A DNA stretch of 64,000 bases from Bordetella genomosp. 4 (GTDB lineage Bacteria; Pseudomonadota; Gammaproteobacteria; Burkholderiales; Burkholderiaceae_B), in the NCBI RefSeq assembly GCF_002261185.1, contig NZ_NEVQ01000013.1, positions 186,001 through 250,000 of the forward strand, given 5' to 3'. A program made the position numbers and the translations under genes. Below the pieces are notes generated by a model. It worked only from the letters and a program-made list of their open reading frames with translations. It was not told the origin of the DNA and did not search any database. Every line of letters begins with the position of its first letter. Position 1 is the stretch's first letter. This document shows, piece by piece, positions 24,906 to 33,368 of the stretch.

Positions 24906-25940
24906 TTAGCCTTGGCCGGCTGCGTCGCAAGCCAACATCGCGACGCAATCGCCTGGTTCGACGTCGGCGTAGGTGCGGGCACACATCACGATGCCGTCGC
25001 CTTCGAAGTACAGTTCGTGTGCGGGCTCCCATGGTGCGTGAGGCGCAAACACCCGCCCCGCGAGTTGGCCTTTCCGGACGTTATCGCCCAAGTGATAGCA
25101 CGGCTCGAAGATTCCCGAGTGGCGCGCGAAGACGTAGTGGCTGCGGCCATGCATCGTCAGCATGCGCGTGCTGTACTGGGCCACGGGTGGCTCGTCACGG
25201 GGTGTGACACCCAATTCACGCAGCACTCGCCGCACGCCGTCCTCGACAATCTTGAGACAGTCGGGATCACAATGCGAGCCGCCGCCAAACTCGCCGCCAA
25301 TGAACCAGATTCCGGCTCGCTGTGCCGCGGCACTATAAGTGCGGTCTTCTCCAAGCATGTCCAATAGCAACGCGCGTGGCGCTGCGAATGCATGCACCAG
25401 TCTCATATAGTCTGCCCGGGCCTTGCCCTCCGTGGGGACGGCCGTCAACAGAGTAGGTAAATGGTCGAATGACGCGCCGCCTGCATGCAGATCCAACGCT
25501 CCGTCGACCAAGGGAAAGAGCTCGGTTTCCACGTAGTGTGCGATCATTTCCGTGACGCTGCCGTCGCGGCGGCCGGGAAAGAGGCGATTCAGATTGCCGC
25601 CGTCAATGGGCGACGTGCGCGAGGCATTGAGCACTGCCGGCAGGTTCAGCGTAGGGATGATGATCAAGCGGCCTTGGATCGGTTCGTCTTTCAGCCGTTG
25701 GATCAACTTCGAAAGGGCAATTGGGCCTTCATACTCGTCACCGTGGTTGCCGCCCGTGAGCAATAGCCGCGGGCCAATGCCGTTGTTGATCACAACCACG
25801 GGAATGGGAATATGCCCATAAGCCGATCGATCACGGGAATAGGGAACTTCAAGGTAACCTGTCTGAAACCCAGGGCGCTCAAAATCGACTTGAGCGCGTA
25901 TTAACGAACCGGCATGCGAGGCAATACTGATAGCGGCCAT
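24906..25940 (-). CDS. Zinc-dependent N-deacylase (succinylglutamate desuccinylase/aspartoacylase family, DoeB-like)
   Basis: A 344-residue metallo-deacylase. The zinc site of the AstE/AspA fold is complete: H66 and E69 in GGNHGDEYEG, and H151 in LDLHAGG; the NLNRLFPG segment that binds the substrate carboxylate is also present. The overall pattern is close to DoeB, which removes acetyl from N-alpha-acetyl-2,4-diaminobutyrate in ectoine breakdown, but other ectoine genes (doeA, doeC, doeD) are absent. It sits between a LysR regulator and a YfcC-like carrier, forming a small set that probably uses an N-acyl amino acid. Confidence 0.83.
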   Translation of the reverse strand: MAAISIASHAGSLIRAQVDFERPGFQTGYLEVPYSRDRSAYGHIPIPVVVINNGIGPRLLLTGGNHGDEYEGPIALSKLIQRLKDEPIQGRLIIIPTLNLPAVLNASRTSPIDGGNLNRLFPGRRDGSVTEMIAHYVETELFPLVDGALDLHAGGASFDHLPTLLTAVPTEGKARADYMRLVHAFAAPRALLLDMLGEDRTYSAAAQRAGIWFIGGEFGGGSHCDPDCLKIVEDGVRRVLRELGVTPRDEPPVAQYSTRMLTMHGRSHYVFARHSGIFEPCYHLGDNVRKGQLAGRVFAPHAPWEPAHELYFEGDGIVMCARTYADVEPGDCVAMLACDAAGQG

Positions 25941-26046
25941 CGTGATCTCATCATGAGGAAAAGTCAGTCATGACAGGCACTATCGCGCAGATCTGGTGTG
26001 TTGAAAAATACCGTTTAGTGAGGGCGGTGATGCTTAAAATGCATCG

Positions 26047-26946
26047 CTAGGCCGTGCTCGTCGTGAGCTGGTCCCTGAGTGTCATGGAGAAAAGCTTTAG
26101 CGCGGGATTCGGATTGTCCTGTCTTGTCACGAAAGTCAGATGCATAGGAATCGACAGATCGTCCAACGACACAAACTCAACCAAGGCGGGTGGCCGGAAT
26201 TGATTCGCCGAGTTCACAATCGCCGCGCCCATCCCTGAAGACACCAATGAAAGAATCGCGGCCTCCGTGGTCACTGACTGAACGCTATGCAACGGGCCGC
26301 CCAAGGCGGCGCAGGCGTTAAGCAAGTTGTCGTAGTAGTCCGGATAGACATGCCGCGGAAAGGTAATAAAGCTCCGGTCAGCCAAATCCCGCAGCCGGCG
26401 GGGTTTTCCCCCGCGGAATTGCCAAGAGTTGGGCAACGCTACGACCACGTCGTGCAAGGCAACCCTTTGGGACGTGCAGTGAGCGGGCAGCGAGGCGAAC
26501 GGGTAGACGAATGCCCCGTCCAAGCTGCCCGCCTCAAGCTGGTCGAGTTGCTCCGGCGAGTGCAGCGGGCGTAACTCCAGATCGACCTCGGGAGCGTGTT
26601 CTTTAAAGGCTCGAAAGACTTGGGGCACTACGCCATCCCATGTCGCGTTTTCTACAAAGCCAACGGAGAGATGGCCGCTCAATCCTGTCGCCATGCGGCG
26701 CGCTTGATCTTTGGCGGCTTGTACATCAGCAAGGATGCCCCGCGCGCGCACCAGAAATGCCTCGCCGATAGGCGTCAGACTCAGGCCTCGGGGGCCCCGG
26801 TCAAACAGGGCCGCGCCCAGTTCTTCCTCTAAATCGTGAATCTGCCGCGAAATGGCTGGCTGACTGATATGCACGTGGTCGGCGGCCAGGCGCACGCTGC
26901 CGTGTTCGGTAATCGCGATGAAGTATCGCAGGTGGCGTAGATCCAT
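26047..26946 (-). CDS. LysR-family transcriptional regulator
   Basis: A 299-residue LysR regulator that starts with the classic MDLRHLRYFIAI and an HTH with ISQPAISRQIHDLEEELG. The C-terminal part is the ligand-binding domain. Its ATG (26944-26946) is only 8 bases after the stop of the upstream recombinase, leaving no room for its own promoter or LysR box; these must lie inside the recombinase gene or the original upstream region was replaced. On the same strand follow the deacylase and carrier genes, the likely targets. Confidence 0.92.
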   Translation of the reverse strand: MDLRHLRYFIAITEHGSVRLAADHVHISQPAISRQIHDLEEELGAALFDRGPRGLSLTPIGEAFLVRARGILADVQAAKDQARRMATGLSGHLSVGFVENATWDGVVPQVFRAFKEHAPEVDLELRPLHSPEQLDQLEAGSLDGAFVYPFASLPAHCTSQRVALHDVVVALPNSWQFRGGKPRRLRDLADRSFITFPRHVYPDYYDNLLNACAALGGPLHSVQSVTTEAAILSLVSSGMGAAIVNSANQFRPPALVEFVSLDDLSIPMHLTFVTRQDNPNPALKLFSMTLRDQLTTSTA

Positions 26947-26954
26947 GGACGCTC

Positions 26955-28094
26955 TCAATGATGCGTTGCTTGTTGGTCTGATCCAGACTCTGGTTGCCCA
27001 TCCAGCAATAGTCCCGCTTTCGACGACAATACTGCGCCGGCCCGGTGATAGCCCACAACGCTGACGACACTCGCATGCCCCGTCATCGCCATGGTTTCGC
27101 CCAGCGGCAGCCCCTGGCGGCCCGCTTCGGTAACAAAGCCCGAGCGCAGGCTGTGGGCAGTGTAGTCTCCCGACAACCCAGCCTGGGCGGCACGCGCCTG
27201 CACGATCTTGCGCACGGCCTCGGCGCCCAGTCCCTCGCCGATCACGCCCCCCCGCCGCACACGGCGAAACAAGGGCCCTGATGTGATCCCGGCGGCACTC
27301 AACCACGCCTCTAATGCGGCCGCCGCACGGCCTACAACGGGTTTGTGGCTGTCAACGCGTTCGACGCCTTCCTGATTGGTTTTGGAATGCCCCATCGTGT
27401 AGAGAAAACCCTCGGGGACGCGACGTGTGTTTTCTATGGTAGCCCGCACGATTTCGGAGCGCCGGCGGCCGCCGCTGGCCCAGCCAAACAGCAGCAAGGC
27501 GCGATCGCGCAGCCCGATGAGCGAGTCGTCGCAAGTAGACAGGAGCTGTTCCAGTGGCTCTTTGGTCAAGGCGTCTTTGCGCGCGGGGCGATCGCCGCGT
27601 TTTGCGTAGGCGCTGCGCACACGTTCCAGCAAGGTTTGTACGGCCCGGCTGCGGCAGGGGTTGGGCAGCTCCTGCGTTTCGTGGGCCTCGGACAACACCG
27701 CAAGACGATGGCGGACCGTGGCGAGCTTGAAAGGGCCAGGCTTGCGTTTGACCTTGGCGGCTACCAGCGCTGCATCCACCTCTGCAGGCAAGTCATACGC
27801 CAATCCCTGATTCGTGACGTGCTCAAGGTGATCGGCGATGAATTGCATCACCGTATTGACCGGCACGGGCAGCAGAAACGGCGATCCCAAGCGCAATTGA
27901 TGCCACGCGGCCCAGTATTGAATGGCCGATCGATAGGCGGCGAGGGTGTTTTCCGAACTGCCTTCACGCAGCAGCGACTGAATCGATGCCTCGCTGGCGC
28001 CGAGACTGTCCTGCAACGCCCCGGCAACCTGAGCGCGTTGCACGACAGCTTGCGAGGGGCTAAATCGGTCTTTTTTCACTGAATTTCTCACCAA
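26955..28094 (-). CDS. Tyrosine recombinase/site-specific integrase
   Basis: A 379-residue tyrosine recombinase with a SAM-like core-binding domain (about 40-165) and catalytic domain (about 175-355). The catalytic residues are all there: Arg in GGRRRSEI (R211 or R212), K238, H314-x2-R317, H340 and the nucleophile Y349. It lacks the N-terminal arm-binding domain usual for lambda-type integrases and no excisionase is adjacent. The divergent KfrA-like gene starts 147 bases away with palindromes between them. No phage or plasmid genes are nearby, so this pair may be a small element of its own. It ends 8 bases before lysR. Confidence 0.92.
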   Translation of the reverse strand: MVRNSVKKDRFSPSQAVVQRAQVAGALQDSLGASEASIQSLLREGSSENTLAAYRSAIQYWAAWHQLRLGSPFLLPVPVNTVMQFIADHLEHVTNQGLAYDLPAEVDAALVAAKVKRKPGPFKLATVRHRLAVLSEAHETQELPNPCRSRAVQTLLERVRSAYAKRGDRPARKDALTKEPLEQLLSTCDDSLIGLRDRALLLFGWASGGRRRSEIVRATIENTRRVPEGFLYTMGHSKTNQEGVERVDSHKPVVGRAAAALEAWLSAAGITSGPLFRRVRRGGVIGEGLGAEAVRKIVQARAAQAGLSGDYTAHSLRSGFVTEAGRQGLPLGETMAMTGHASVVSVVGYHRAGAVLSSKAGLLLDGQPESGSDQQATHH

Positions 28095-28127
28095 AACACC
28101 GGATGTGTTCTATATAATATGTAGTGC

Positions 28128-28141
28128 GTATTAAATAATAC
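28128..28141. promoter_or_regulatory. Small palindrome in the recombinase/kfrA-like gap
   Basis: GTATTA-AA-TAATAC, in an AT-rich stretch with TATAAT-like sequences (28112-28145). It lies between the divergent starts, 33 bases from the recombinase start, and could be an operator or part of the promoters. Confidence 0.45.
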
Positions 28142-28151
28142 ATAAATTTCG

Positions 28152-28188
28152 AATTAGAACGGATAACTTTTAATTATCCGCTCTAATT
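28152..28188. promoter_or_regulatory. Large inverted repeat between recombinase and kfrA-like gene
   Basis: Two 15-base arms (AATTAGAACGGATAA and TTATCCGCTCTAATT) with one mismatch and a 7-base spacer. KfrA proteins are known to repress their own promoter by binding an inverted repeat, so an operator is most likely. A recombination core site for the adjacent recombinase is the alternative, since such sites also are inverted repeats around a 6-8 base spacer. Confidence 0.6.
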
Positions 28189-28241
28189 TGCCACAAACCC
28201 GGTCCAGCGCCAAGCTGACCGTACGTGATCAGGGGCCCATC

Positions 28242-29234
28242 ATGGCGACAGGCGTTCAAGAAGCAGACGTGTGGGCAGCAGCAGATGCGCTGCTGCAATC
28301 GGGCGAACAGCCGACCATCGAGCGGGTGCGTCTGCATCTGGGGCGTGGCTCGCCTAATACGGTAGGGCCCCATTTGAAGGCGTGGTTCCGAGGGCTGGGC
28401 GAGCGCCTCGGCGCCGGGCACAGAGGCATCAGTGGCGTACCGGAGGCTCTGACGCAATCGTTTGTCCACATATGGGAGACCGCTCTGGCCACCGCCCGCG
28501 ACGAATGGTCCGCTACGGTGACCCGCGAACGCGCCGAGTTGGCCAAAGCAAGAGAAGCGCTTGCCATCGATCACGAGTCTGTGCAGCAGGTGCGGGTTCG
28601 CCTGCAAGCGCGCGAGGCGGATTTACAAGCCAGCGCCCAAGCCGCGCACGCTCAGGCCGCCGCCGCCGAGACTCGGCTGCAGGCAGCCGAGCAACAGGTC
28701 AACGAAGCCAGACTGGCGTCCAAAGACCTCGATGCCGAATTAGCCCGTACTCGGGAGCAGGTGACTGCTCTGCAGCAGACATTGCAGCAAGTTCAAGCAT
28801 CGCACCGGGACGCCTTGGCAGCAGCCGAGGCGCGGCACGCCATACATGAGCGGCGCTGGCTGAGCGAAATTGACGAGCAACGTCAGGCATTGAAAAAGGC
28901 CAAAGACGAGTTGAATGAGCAGCGCAAATCTGCGGCCCGCGACAAAGCCGCTCACGCAGAGGCGCTGGAGAACGCAAGAAAAGCATCGCATGAGCTGACC
29001 GACGCGCTGGCGCAAGCGCAGATAGAACGGACACGGATGGGCTTGCAACTGGAAACGGACCGAGATGCCGCCCAGACGGTGCAGGCCGGATTAGTTCAGA
29101 GACAGATCGATCTGGAAAATCGGGTGGAAGAGCTGCGCGCTCAATTGCAAGTGAAAGACTCGCAGATTGCCGCGTTGACTCAGCAGTTAGTTGTACGGCG
29201 GCAGGCCAGCAGGCCGCGCCGATCAACCACGTAA
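28242..29234 (+). CDS. KfrA-like coiled-coil DNA-binding protein
   Basis: A 330-residue protein with an N-terminal KfrA_N DNA-binding domain (residues about 5-60: VWAAADALLQSGEQPTIERV, then LGRGSPNTVGPHLKAWF) and a long Ala/Glu/Gln/Arg-rich coiled coil covering about 95-325. KfrA is a regulator and partition-associated filament protein of IncP plasmids. This copy has no partition genes next to it and is divergent from a tyrosine recombinase. The ATG at 28242 starts right before the conserved domain; a TTG at 28188 lies inside the inverted repeat and is unlikely. There are no good Shine-Dalgarno bases besides AGGGG 6-7 bases ahead. Confidence 0.85.
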   Translation: MATGVQEADVWAAADALLQSGEQPTIERVRLHLGRGSPNTVGPHLKAWFRGLGERLGAGHRGISGVPEALTQSFVHIWETALATARDEWSATVTRERAELAKAREALAIDHESVQQVRVRLQAREADLQASAQAAHAQAAAAETRLQAAEQQVNEARLASKDLDAELARTREQVTALQQTLQQVQASHRDALAAAEARHAIHERRWLSEIDEQRQALKKAKDELNEQRKSAARDKAAHAEALENARKASHELTDALAQAQIERTRMGLQLETDRDAAQTVQAGLVQRQIDLENRVEELRAQLQVKDSQIAALTQQLVVRRQASRPRRSTT

Positions 29235-29336
29235 AAGCCTGGTGGCCAGATTGTTGATGTAGATCAATACCATGCAGAACCAATCTGCTATCCTGAATCA
29301 GCGGCATCCATTAACCCCTTTTTTATGGAGCAGCTC

Positions 29337-29762
29337 ATGATCAAAATCCTGGTTCCAATAGACGGCTCAGAATCCGCGATGCGCGCGCTAAAGGCAGCCA
29401 TTGCCATGGCGCAGCAGCAAGATGACGCCGAACTGCATTTGTTGAACGTGCCTTTGCCTGTACTGTCCGGCCACGCCAAGATGTTTCTGGACAAGAGCGT
29501 TGTGCAGGACTATTACAACGACGAGGGTGAAAAGGCTTTGGCAGTGGCCCGTAAAGTTGCTGAAGACAGCGGCGTGCGATTCGTCACCGCCATCAAGGCA
29601 GGCCAATCTGCGCAGACGATTGTCGACTATTGCCGCGCGCAGCAATGCGGCCAGATCGTGATGGGCACGCGCGGCCTGAGCGCACTGCCGGGTATTTTGC
29701 TGGGTTCAGTGGCGAATAAAGTCATTCATCTGGCAGACGTGCCCGTGACCTTGGTGAAATAG
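29337..29762 (+). CDS. Universal stress protein, UspA family
   Basis: A 141-residue single-domain UspA protein. The ATP-binding signature G-x2-G-x9-G-S is visible in GTRGLSALPGILLGS, and the N-terminal ILVPIDGSE motif is typical, so it likely belongs to the nucleotide-binding subgroup. GGAG lies 6 bases before the ATG at 29337; an ATG at 29325 contains that ribosome site and is rejected. Single gene. Confidence 0.93.
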   Translation: MIKILVPIDGSESAMRALKAAIAMAQQQDDAELHLLNVPLPVLSGHAKMFLDKSVVQDYYNDEGEKALAVARKVAEDSGVRFVTAIKAGQSAQTIVDYCRAQQCGQIVMGTRGLSALPGILLGSVANKVIHLADVPVTLVK

Positions 29763-29811
29763 GGCAGCGCTACGAATTCCTACGAACGGGTTCGGAAATG
29801 ACGCACGCCAG

Positions 29812-29833
29812 CCCGGCCGCGGTAGCGGCTGGG
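29812..29833 (+). terminator. Hairpin after uspA
   Basis: CCCGGCCGC-ggta-GCGGCTGGG, a 9-pair stem with one G-U pair. There is no clear T tract, so it may terminate only weakly. Confidence 0.5.
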
Positions 29834-30248
29834 CCTGTTGGGTCCTCGGCTGAGCACAATTGCCGAATTTCCATTATTATTCAGCTTTCTGTCAGCTAAG
29901 GACGCTGTCAGGCCGGCTGTGGCCAGCCGGGACTTGTGCGTCCTCTTTTATGAGCAACGAGCCTCCTAGTACCATCGCGCCGCTCGCGATCCAGCAGCGG
30001 CGCCTCCCTCTGAGGGCAATGCCCCTCGCACAGATTTTTCCCTCTCACGAGGCACAGGCTTGGCCAGGGCGCCAAGTACGACGGCCGTTCGTGCATCTCT
30101 TCCTCTATCGAGACCAGGGCCGGGCTCCGCCTGGCGCCATCGCGGCGCCCGCGCGGGCTCGCGCATGTTGACCCCGGATTTGTCCTCTATCGCGGCTGCC
30201 TCGCGCCGTGACGATCACTATTGCTTTTTCCTTCACTAGGATCACCGC
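29834..30248 (+). other. Hairpin-rich untranslated region upstream of the terC-type gene
   Basis: No ORF here has gene-like features. The stretch holds a series of perfect inverted repeats: AGGACGC/GCGTCCT (29899-29944) enclosing CCGGCTG/CAGCCGG and followed by CTTTT; GCGCCGCT/AGCGGCGC (29977-30003); and CTTGGC/GCCAAG (30059-30076). TATTAT at about 29876 could be a -10 element. Many TerC genes are controlled by the yybP-ykoY manganese riboswitch, but its GGGGAGUA core was not found. It could be a structured leader or a separate small RNA. Confidence 0.5.
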
Positions 30249-31817
30249 ATGTTTTTTGACTGGATGGCCGACCCCACTGCGTGGTTGGGTCTGGCGACGC
30301 TGATTATTCTGGAAGTTGTCCTGGGTATCGACAACTTGGTCTTTATCGCCATTCTTGCCGATAAATTGCCACCCGAGCAGCGCAACCGCGCGCGCGTGAT
30401 CGGCCTGACGCTGGCGATGCTGATGCGTCTGGGCCTGCTGGCGAGTATCGCCTGGGTGGTCACGCTGACCGAGCCGTTGTTTACCGCATTCGGGGCCGAG
30501 ATTTCCGGCCGGGATCTGATCCTGATCCTGGGCGGCCTGTTTTTGCTGTTCAAGGGCACGATGGAGCTGCACGAACGGGTCGAGGGCAGGGCGCATGGCG
30601 AAAGCCAGAAGGTCCAGCACGCCGTGTTCTGGCAGGTGATCCTGCAGATCGTCGTGCTGGATGCGGTGTTCTCGCTGGACTCTGTCATTACCGCCGTGGG
30701 GATGGTGCAGGAATTGAGCATCATGATGATTGCGGTGGTGATCGCCATGGCGGTCATGATGCTGGCCAGCCGTCCGTTGATGGCCTTCGTCAATCGCCAC
30801 CCGACGGTCGTGATCTTGTGTCTGGGCTTGCTGCTGATGATCGGTTTCAGCCTGGTGGCCGAAGGCCTGGGCTTTCATGTGCCCAAGGGCTATTTGTATG
30901 CCGCGATTGGCTTTTCGGTCGTGGTCGAGGCCTGCAATCAGTTGGCCCGCCGCAACCGCAGCCGGCGCACGCAGAACCTGACCGGGCGTCAGCGCACGGC
31001 TCAAGCTGTATTGCGATTGCTGCGAGGCGGCAAGAGTCCGGCGGATCAGAATGCCGTGGAGGACGTGGCTGCCCTGGTCGATGGTGCGGGCGAGCCCGGG
31101 TTTGCGCCGGAGGAAAGCCAACTGGTGGAGCGTGTGTTGGGTATAGGCACGCGCAACGTGCGATCCATCATGGTGCCGCGCGGCGAGATGATCTGGCTGG
31201 ACATCAAGGATCCCGTAGACGCCATCGTCAAGAAATTTTCGGCTGGCCATGCGCGTATGCCTCTGTGCGATGGCGATCCCGCGAATGTCATCGGCGTGGT
31301 CCATTTCAAGGATCTGCTGCATAAGCTGCAGTTGCCCAACGCGATCGATCTGGTTGAGTTGGCGCGTAAACCTTATTACATCCTCGAAAGTACGCCGGTG
31401 CTGAAGGTGCTGGATGTATTGCGCCAATCGCGCGAGCACATGTTGATCGTCGTGGACGAGCATGGTGGATGTGTAGGCCTGGCCACGCCGCTGGATGTGT
31501 TGGCGGCGGTGGGCGGAGACCTGCCCGAAGACGCGGACGAGCCCCCGCAGGCGACGAGACTCGCCGAGGAGGCGTGGTTGCTGGATGCCGCCATGCCTAT
31601 TGAAGAAGTACGGTTGCTGCTGGCGAGTCCGGAAATGCATCAGTCGCTGCCCGACGCTACCTTGGCCGGTGCGCTATTGAGGCTGGCGGAGCGCTTGCCC
31701 GAGGTGGGGGAAACCATCCGCTGGGGCGACTGGGCGTTCGAGGTCACCCAGCGTGACGGCTTGCGCATCAGCCAAGTCCGTGCCGAGCGGATCGCCCGCC
31801 CGGATGACCAGATATGA
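30249..31817 (+). CDS. TerC-family membrane protein fused to CBS pair and CorC/HlyC domain (YoaE-like)
   Basis: A 522-residue protein. Residues about 1-240 form a TerC-type seven-helix membrane domain with the conserved [12 protein letters not shown] and [16 protein letters not shown] motifs, whose Asp/Glu residues bind metal in this family. A CBS-domain pair follows (about 290-420), and then a C-terminal CorC/HlyC transporter-associated domain (about 430-515). Such YoaE-like proteins are linked to metal (especially manganese) export or loading of exported enzymes. AGGA stands 7 bases before the ATG. The preceding leader is rich in hairpins. Confidence 0.9.
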   Translation: MFFDWMADPTAWLGLATLIILEVVLGIDNLVFIAILADKLPPEQRNRARVIGLTLAMLMRLGLLASIAWVVTLTEPLFTAFGAEISGRDLILILGGLFLLFKGTMELHERVEGRAHGESQKVQHAVFWQVILQIVVLDAVFSLDSVITAVGMVQELSIMMIAVVIAMAVMMLASRPLMAFVNRHPTVVILCLGLLLMIGFSLVAEGLGFHVPKGYLYAAIGFSVVVEACNQLARRNRSRRTQNLTGRQRTAQAVLRLLRGGKSPADQNAVEDVAALVDGAGEPGFAPEESQLVERVLGIGTRNVRSIMVPRGEMIWLDIKDPVDAIVKKFSAGHARMPLCDGDPANVIGVVHFKDLLHKLQLPNAIDLVELARKPYYILESTPVLKVLDVLRQSREHMLIVVDEHGGCVGLATPLDVLAAVGGDLPEDADEPPQATRLAEEAWLLDAAMPIEEVRLLLASPEMHQSLPDATLAGALLRLAERLPEVGETIRWGDWAFEVTQRDGLRISQVRAERIARPDDQI

Positions 31818-31894
31818 TGCGTCGGCTATGCCGCCGGCATGTCAAAATAGCGGCTACCTCTGCGCCATTGACATGAGGTGCACTAGGAGAGCTT

Positions 31895-33280
31895 GTGAAT
31901 AATTCCAATGAAAGCGTCAGCATGGCGCTTTTCTGCGACTTCGAGAACGTCGCGCTCGGCGTGCGTGACACGAAGTACCAGAAATTCGATATTCGCCCCG
32001 TGCTGGAGCGGCTGCTGCTCAAAGGCAGCATCGTCGTCAAGAAAGCCTATTGCGACTGGGATCGTTACAAGGAATTCAAGTCTCCGATGCACGAGGCGAA
32101 TTTCGAGTTGATCGAGATTCCGCATTTGCGGCAGTCGGGGAAGAATTCCGCCGACATCCGCCTGGTCGTGGACGCGCTGGACTTTTGCTATACGAAGTCG
32201 CACGTCGATACCTTTGTGATTATCAGCGGGGACTCCGATTTTTCGCCCTTGGTTTCAAAACTGAGGGAAAACAACAAAAAGGTCATCGGCGTGGGCGTCA
32301 AGCAGTCCACGTCCGACCTGCTGGTCGCCAATTGTGACGAGTTCATTTTCTATGACGATCTCGCCAGAGAAGGCCTGCGCAAGGCGGAGTCCCGGCGAGA
32401 CAATCGGGGCGCATCCAGCTCAGGCCAGCGCCGTACCCCAGAAGAAGAGCGCAAACGGAAAGAAGAGCAGGAGCTGCGCAAGACGCAAGCGGTCGAGATG
32501 GTGGTCGAGACGTTCGAGGCCCTGATGGCCGAGCGCGGGGATAGCGGCAAGATCTGGGCGTCCGTGCTCAAAGACGCGCTCAAACGCCGCCGGCCCGATT
32601 TCAACGAATCGTATTATGGCTTTCGCGCCTTTGGAAACTTGCTGGATGAGGCGCAATCGCGCGGGTTTCTGGAGGTCGGCCGCGAGGAAAACTCCAGCGC
32701 CTATGTGTATCGCAGCCGCGCAGGGGCGCCTGCCGCTGTACAGGATGAGCCCCGTGCCAAATCAACGCGCAGAACTCGGGGCGGGCGTAGAGCCGAAGGC
32801 GCGGGCAAGGAAACTGCACAGCAGCAGCCCATTCAGCCCGCCGATCAGAATCGTGTGTTCATTGATGTCGATGCCGGCCATCAGGAACGTACTGTTGACG
32901 AGCCCGGCGCGCCGTTGATCGAGCAGCCGAAATATCCCGATGTCCTGGAGCCGCGAGCATCAGCCGAGCCAAATGGCGGTGACGCTGCGGCGGCCGCCTC
33001 GGCACTGCCGGAGGATTCTGGCAAGAGGGAGCCCGCCGCTGCGAAACGCAGCCGCCCCCGAACTCGTCGCGCCAGCAAGGGCACCGAGTCGGGAGAATCG
33101 GTGCCTCAGGACAACGTGCACTCGGAGGTTATTGCTCCCGACACCGGCGTCGTGTCGCCAACTGAGAGTGAGTCTGCCGCGCCCGCATCAGACCCCCCCA
33201 AAAAAGCCGTGCGTAAGACTGCTCGCAGCACCACGACACGGACTCGCCGTCCTCGCAAGACTGCGAACTCAGAGTCTTGA
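31895..33280 (+). CDS. NYN-domain nuclease-like protein with OST-HTH/LOTUS domain
   Basis: A 461-residue protein. Residues 10-165 form a NYN (LabA/DUF88, PIN-like) domain: MALFCDFENVA with the first Asp, later SADIRLVVDALD and IISGDSDFSPLV with the acidic set expected for an RNase. Residues about 190-250 resemble an OST-HTH/LOTUS RNA-binding domain. The rest (250-461) is low-complexity, with Arg/Lys-rich repeats, and probably unstructured and nucleic-acid-binding. The start is GTG with AGGAG 5 bases ahead; an ATG at 31922 is possible. It likely acts in RNA turnover, but no substrate is known. Confidence 0.83.
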   Translation: MNNSNESVSMALFCDFENVALGVRDTKYQKFDIRPVLERLLLKGSIVVKKAYCDWDRYKEFKSPMHEANFELIEIPHLRQSGKNSADIRLVVDALDFCYTKSHVDTFVIISGDSDFSPLVSKLRENNKKVIGVGVKQSTSDLLVANCDEFIFYDDLAREGLRKAESRRDNRGASSSGQRRTPEEERKRKEEQELRKTQAVEMVVETFEALMAERGDSGKIWASVLKDALKRRRPDFNESYYGFRAFGNLLDEAQSRGFLEVGREENSSAYVYRSRAGAPAAVQDEPRAKSTRRTRGGRRAEGAGKETAQQQPIQPADQNRVFIDVDAGHQERTVDEPGAPLIEQPKYPDVLEPRASAEPNGGDAAAAASALPEDSGKREPAAAKRSRPRTRRASKGTESGESVPQDNVHSEVIAPDTGVVSPTESESAAPASDPPKKAVRKTARSTTTRTRRPRKTANSES

Positions 33281-33368
33281 ACGGCGGAGCGAGGCAGAGT
33301 ATGTTGCGCACGGCAGGAACGACGCTTGCTCAGAGGTGTGGCCTCAATATCCGAGCAAGGAATCTGTC

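Noticed and set aside
26940-29340. Direct repeats (att sites) at the edges of the recombinase-kfrA unit
   Set aside because: Comparing both boundary regions by eye gave no shared stretch, so no attachment site is claimed.
29860-30171. 103-residue ORF in the terC leader
   Set aside because: Codons overlap strong hairpins; no ribosome site, no domain; unlikely to be translated.
29834-30248. yybP-ykoY manganese riboswitch before the terC-type gene
   Set aside because: The context is right but the conserved GGGGAGUA core could not be found on the plus strand, so only an unclassified structured leader is reported.
30105-31640. 511-residue open frame on the minus strand
   Set aside because: Antisense to the TerC-CBS-CorC gene; very His/Gln-rich and without any domain.
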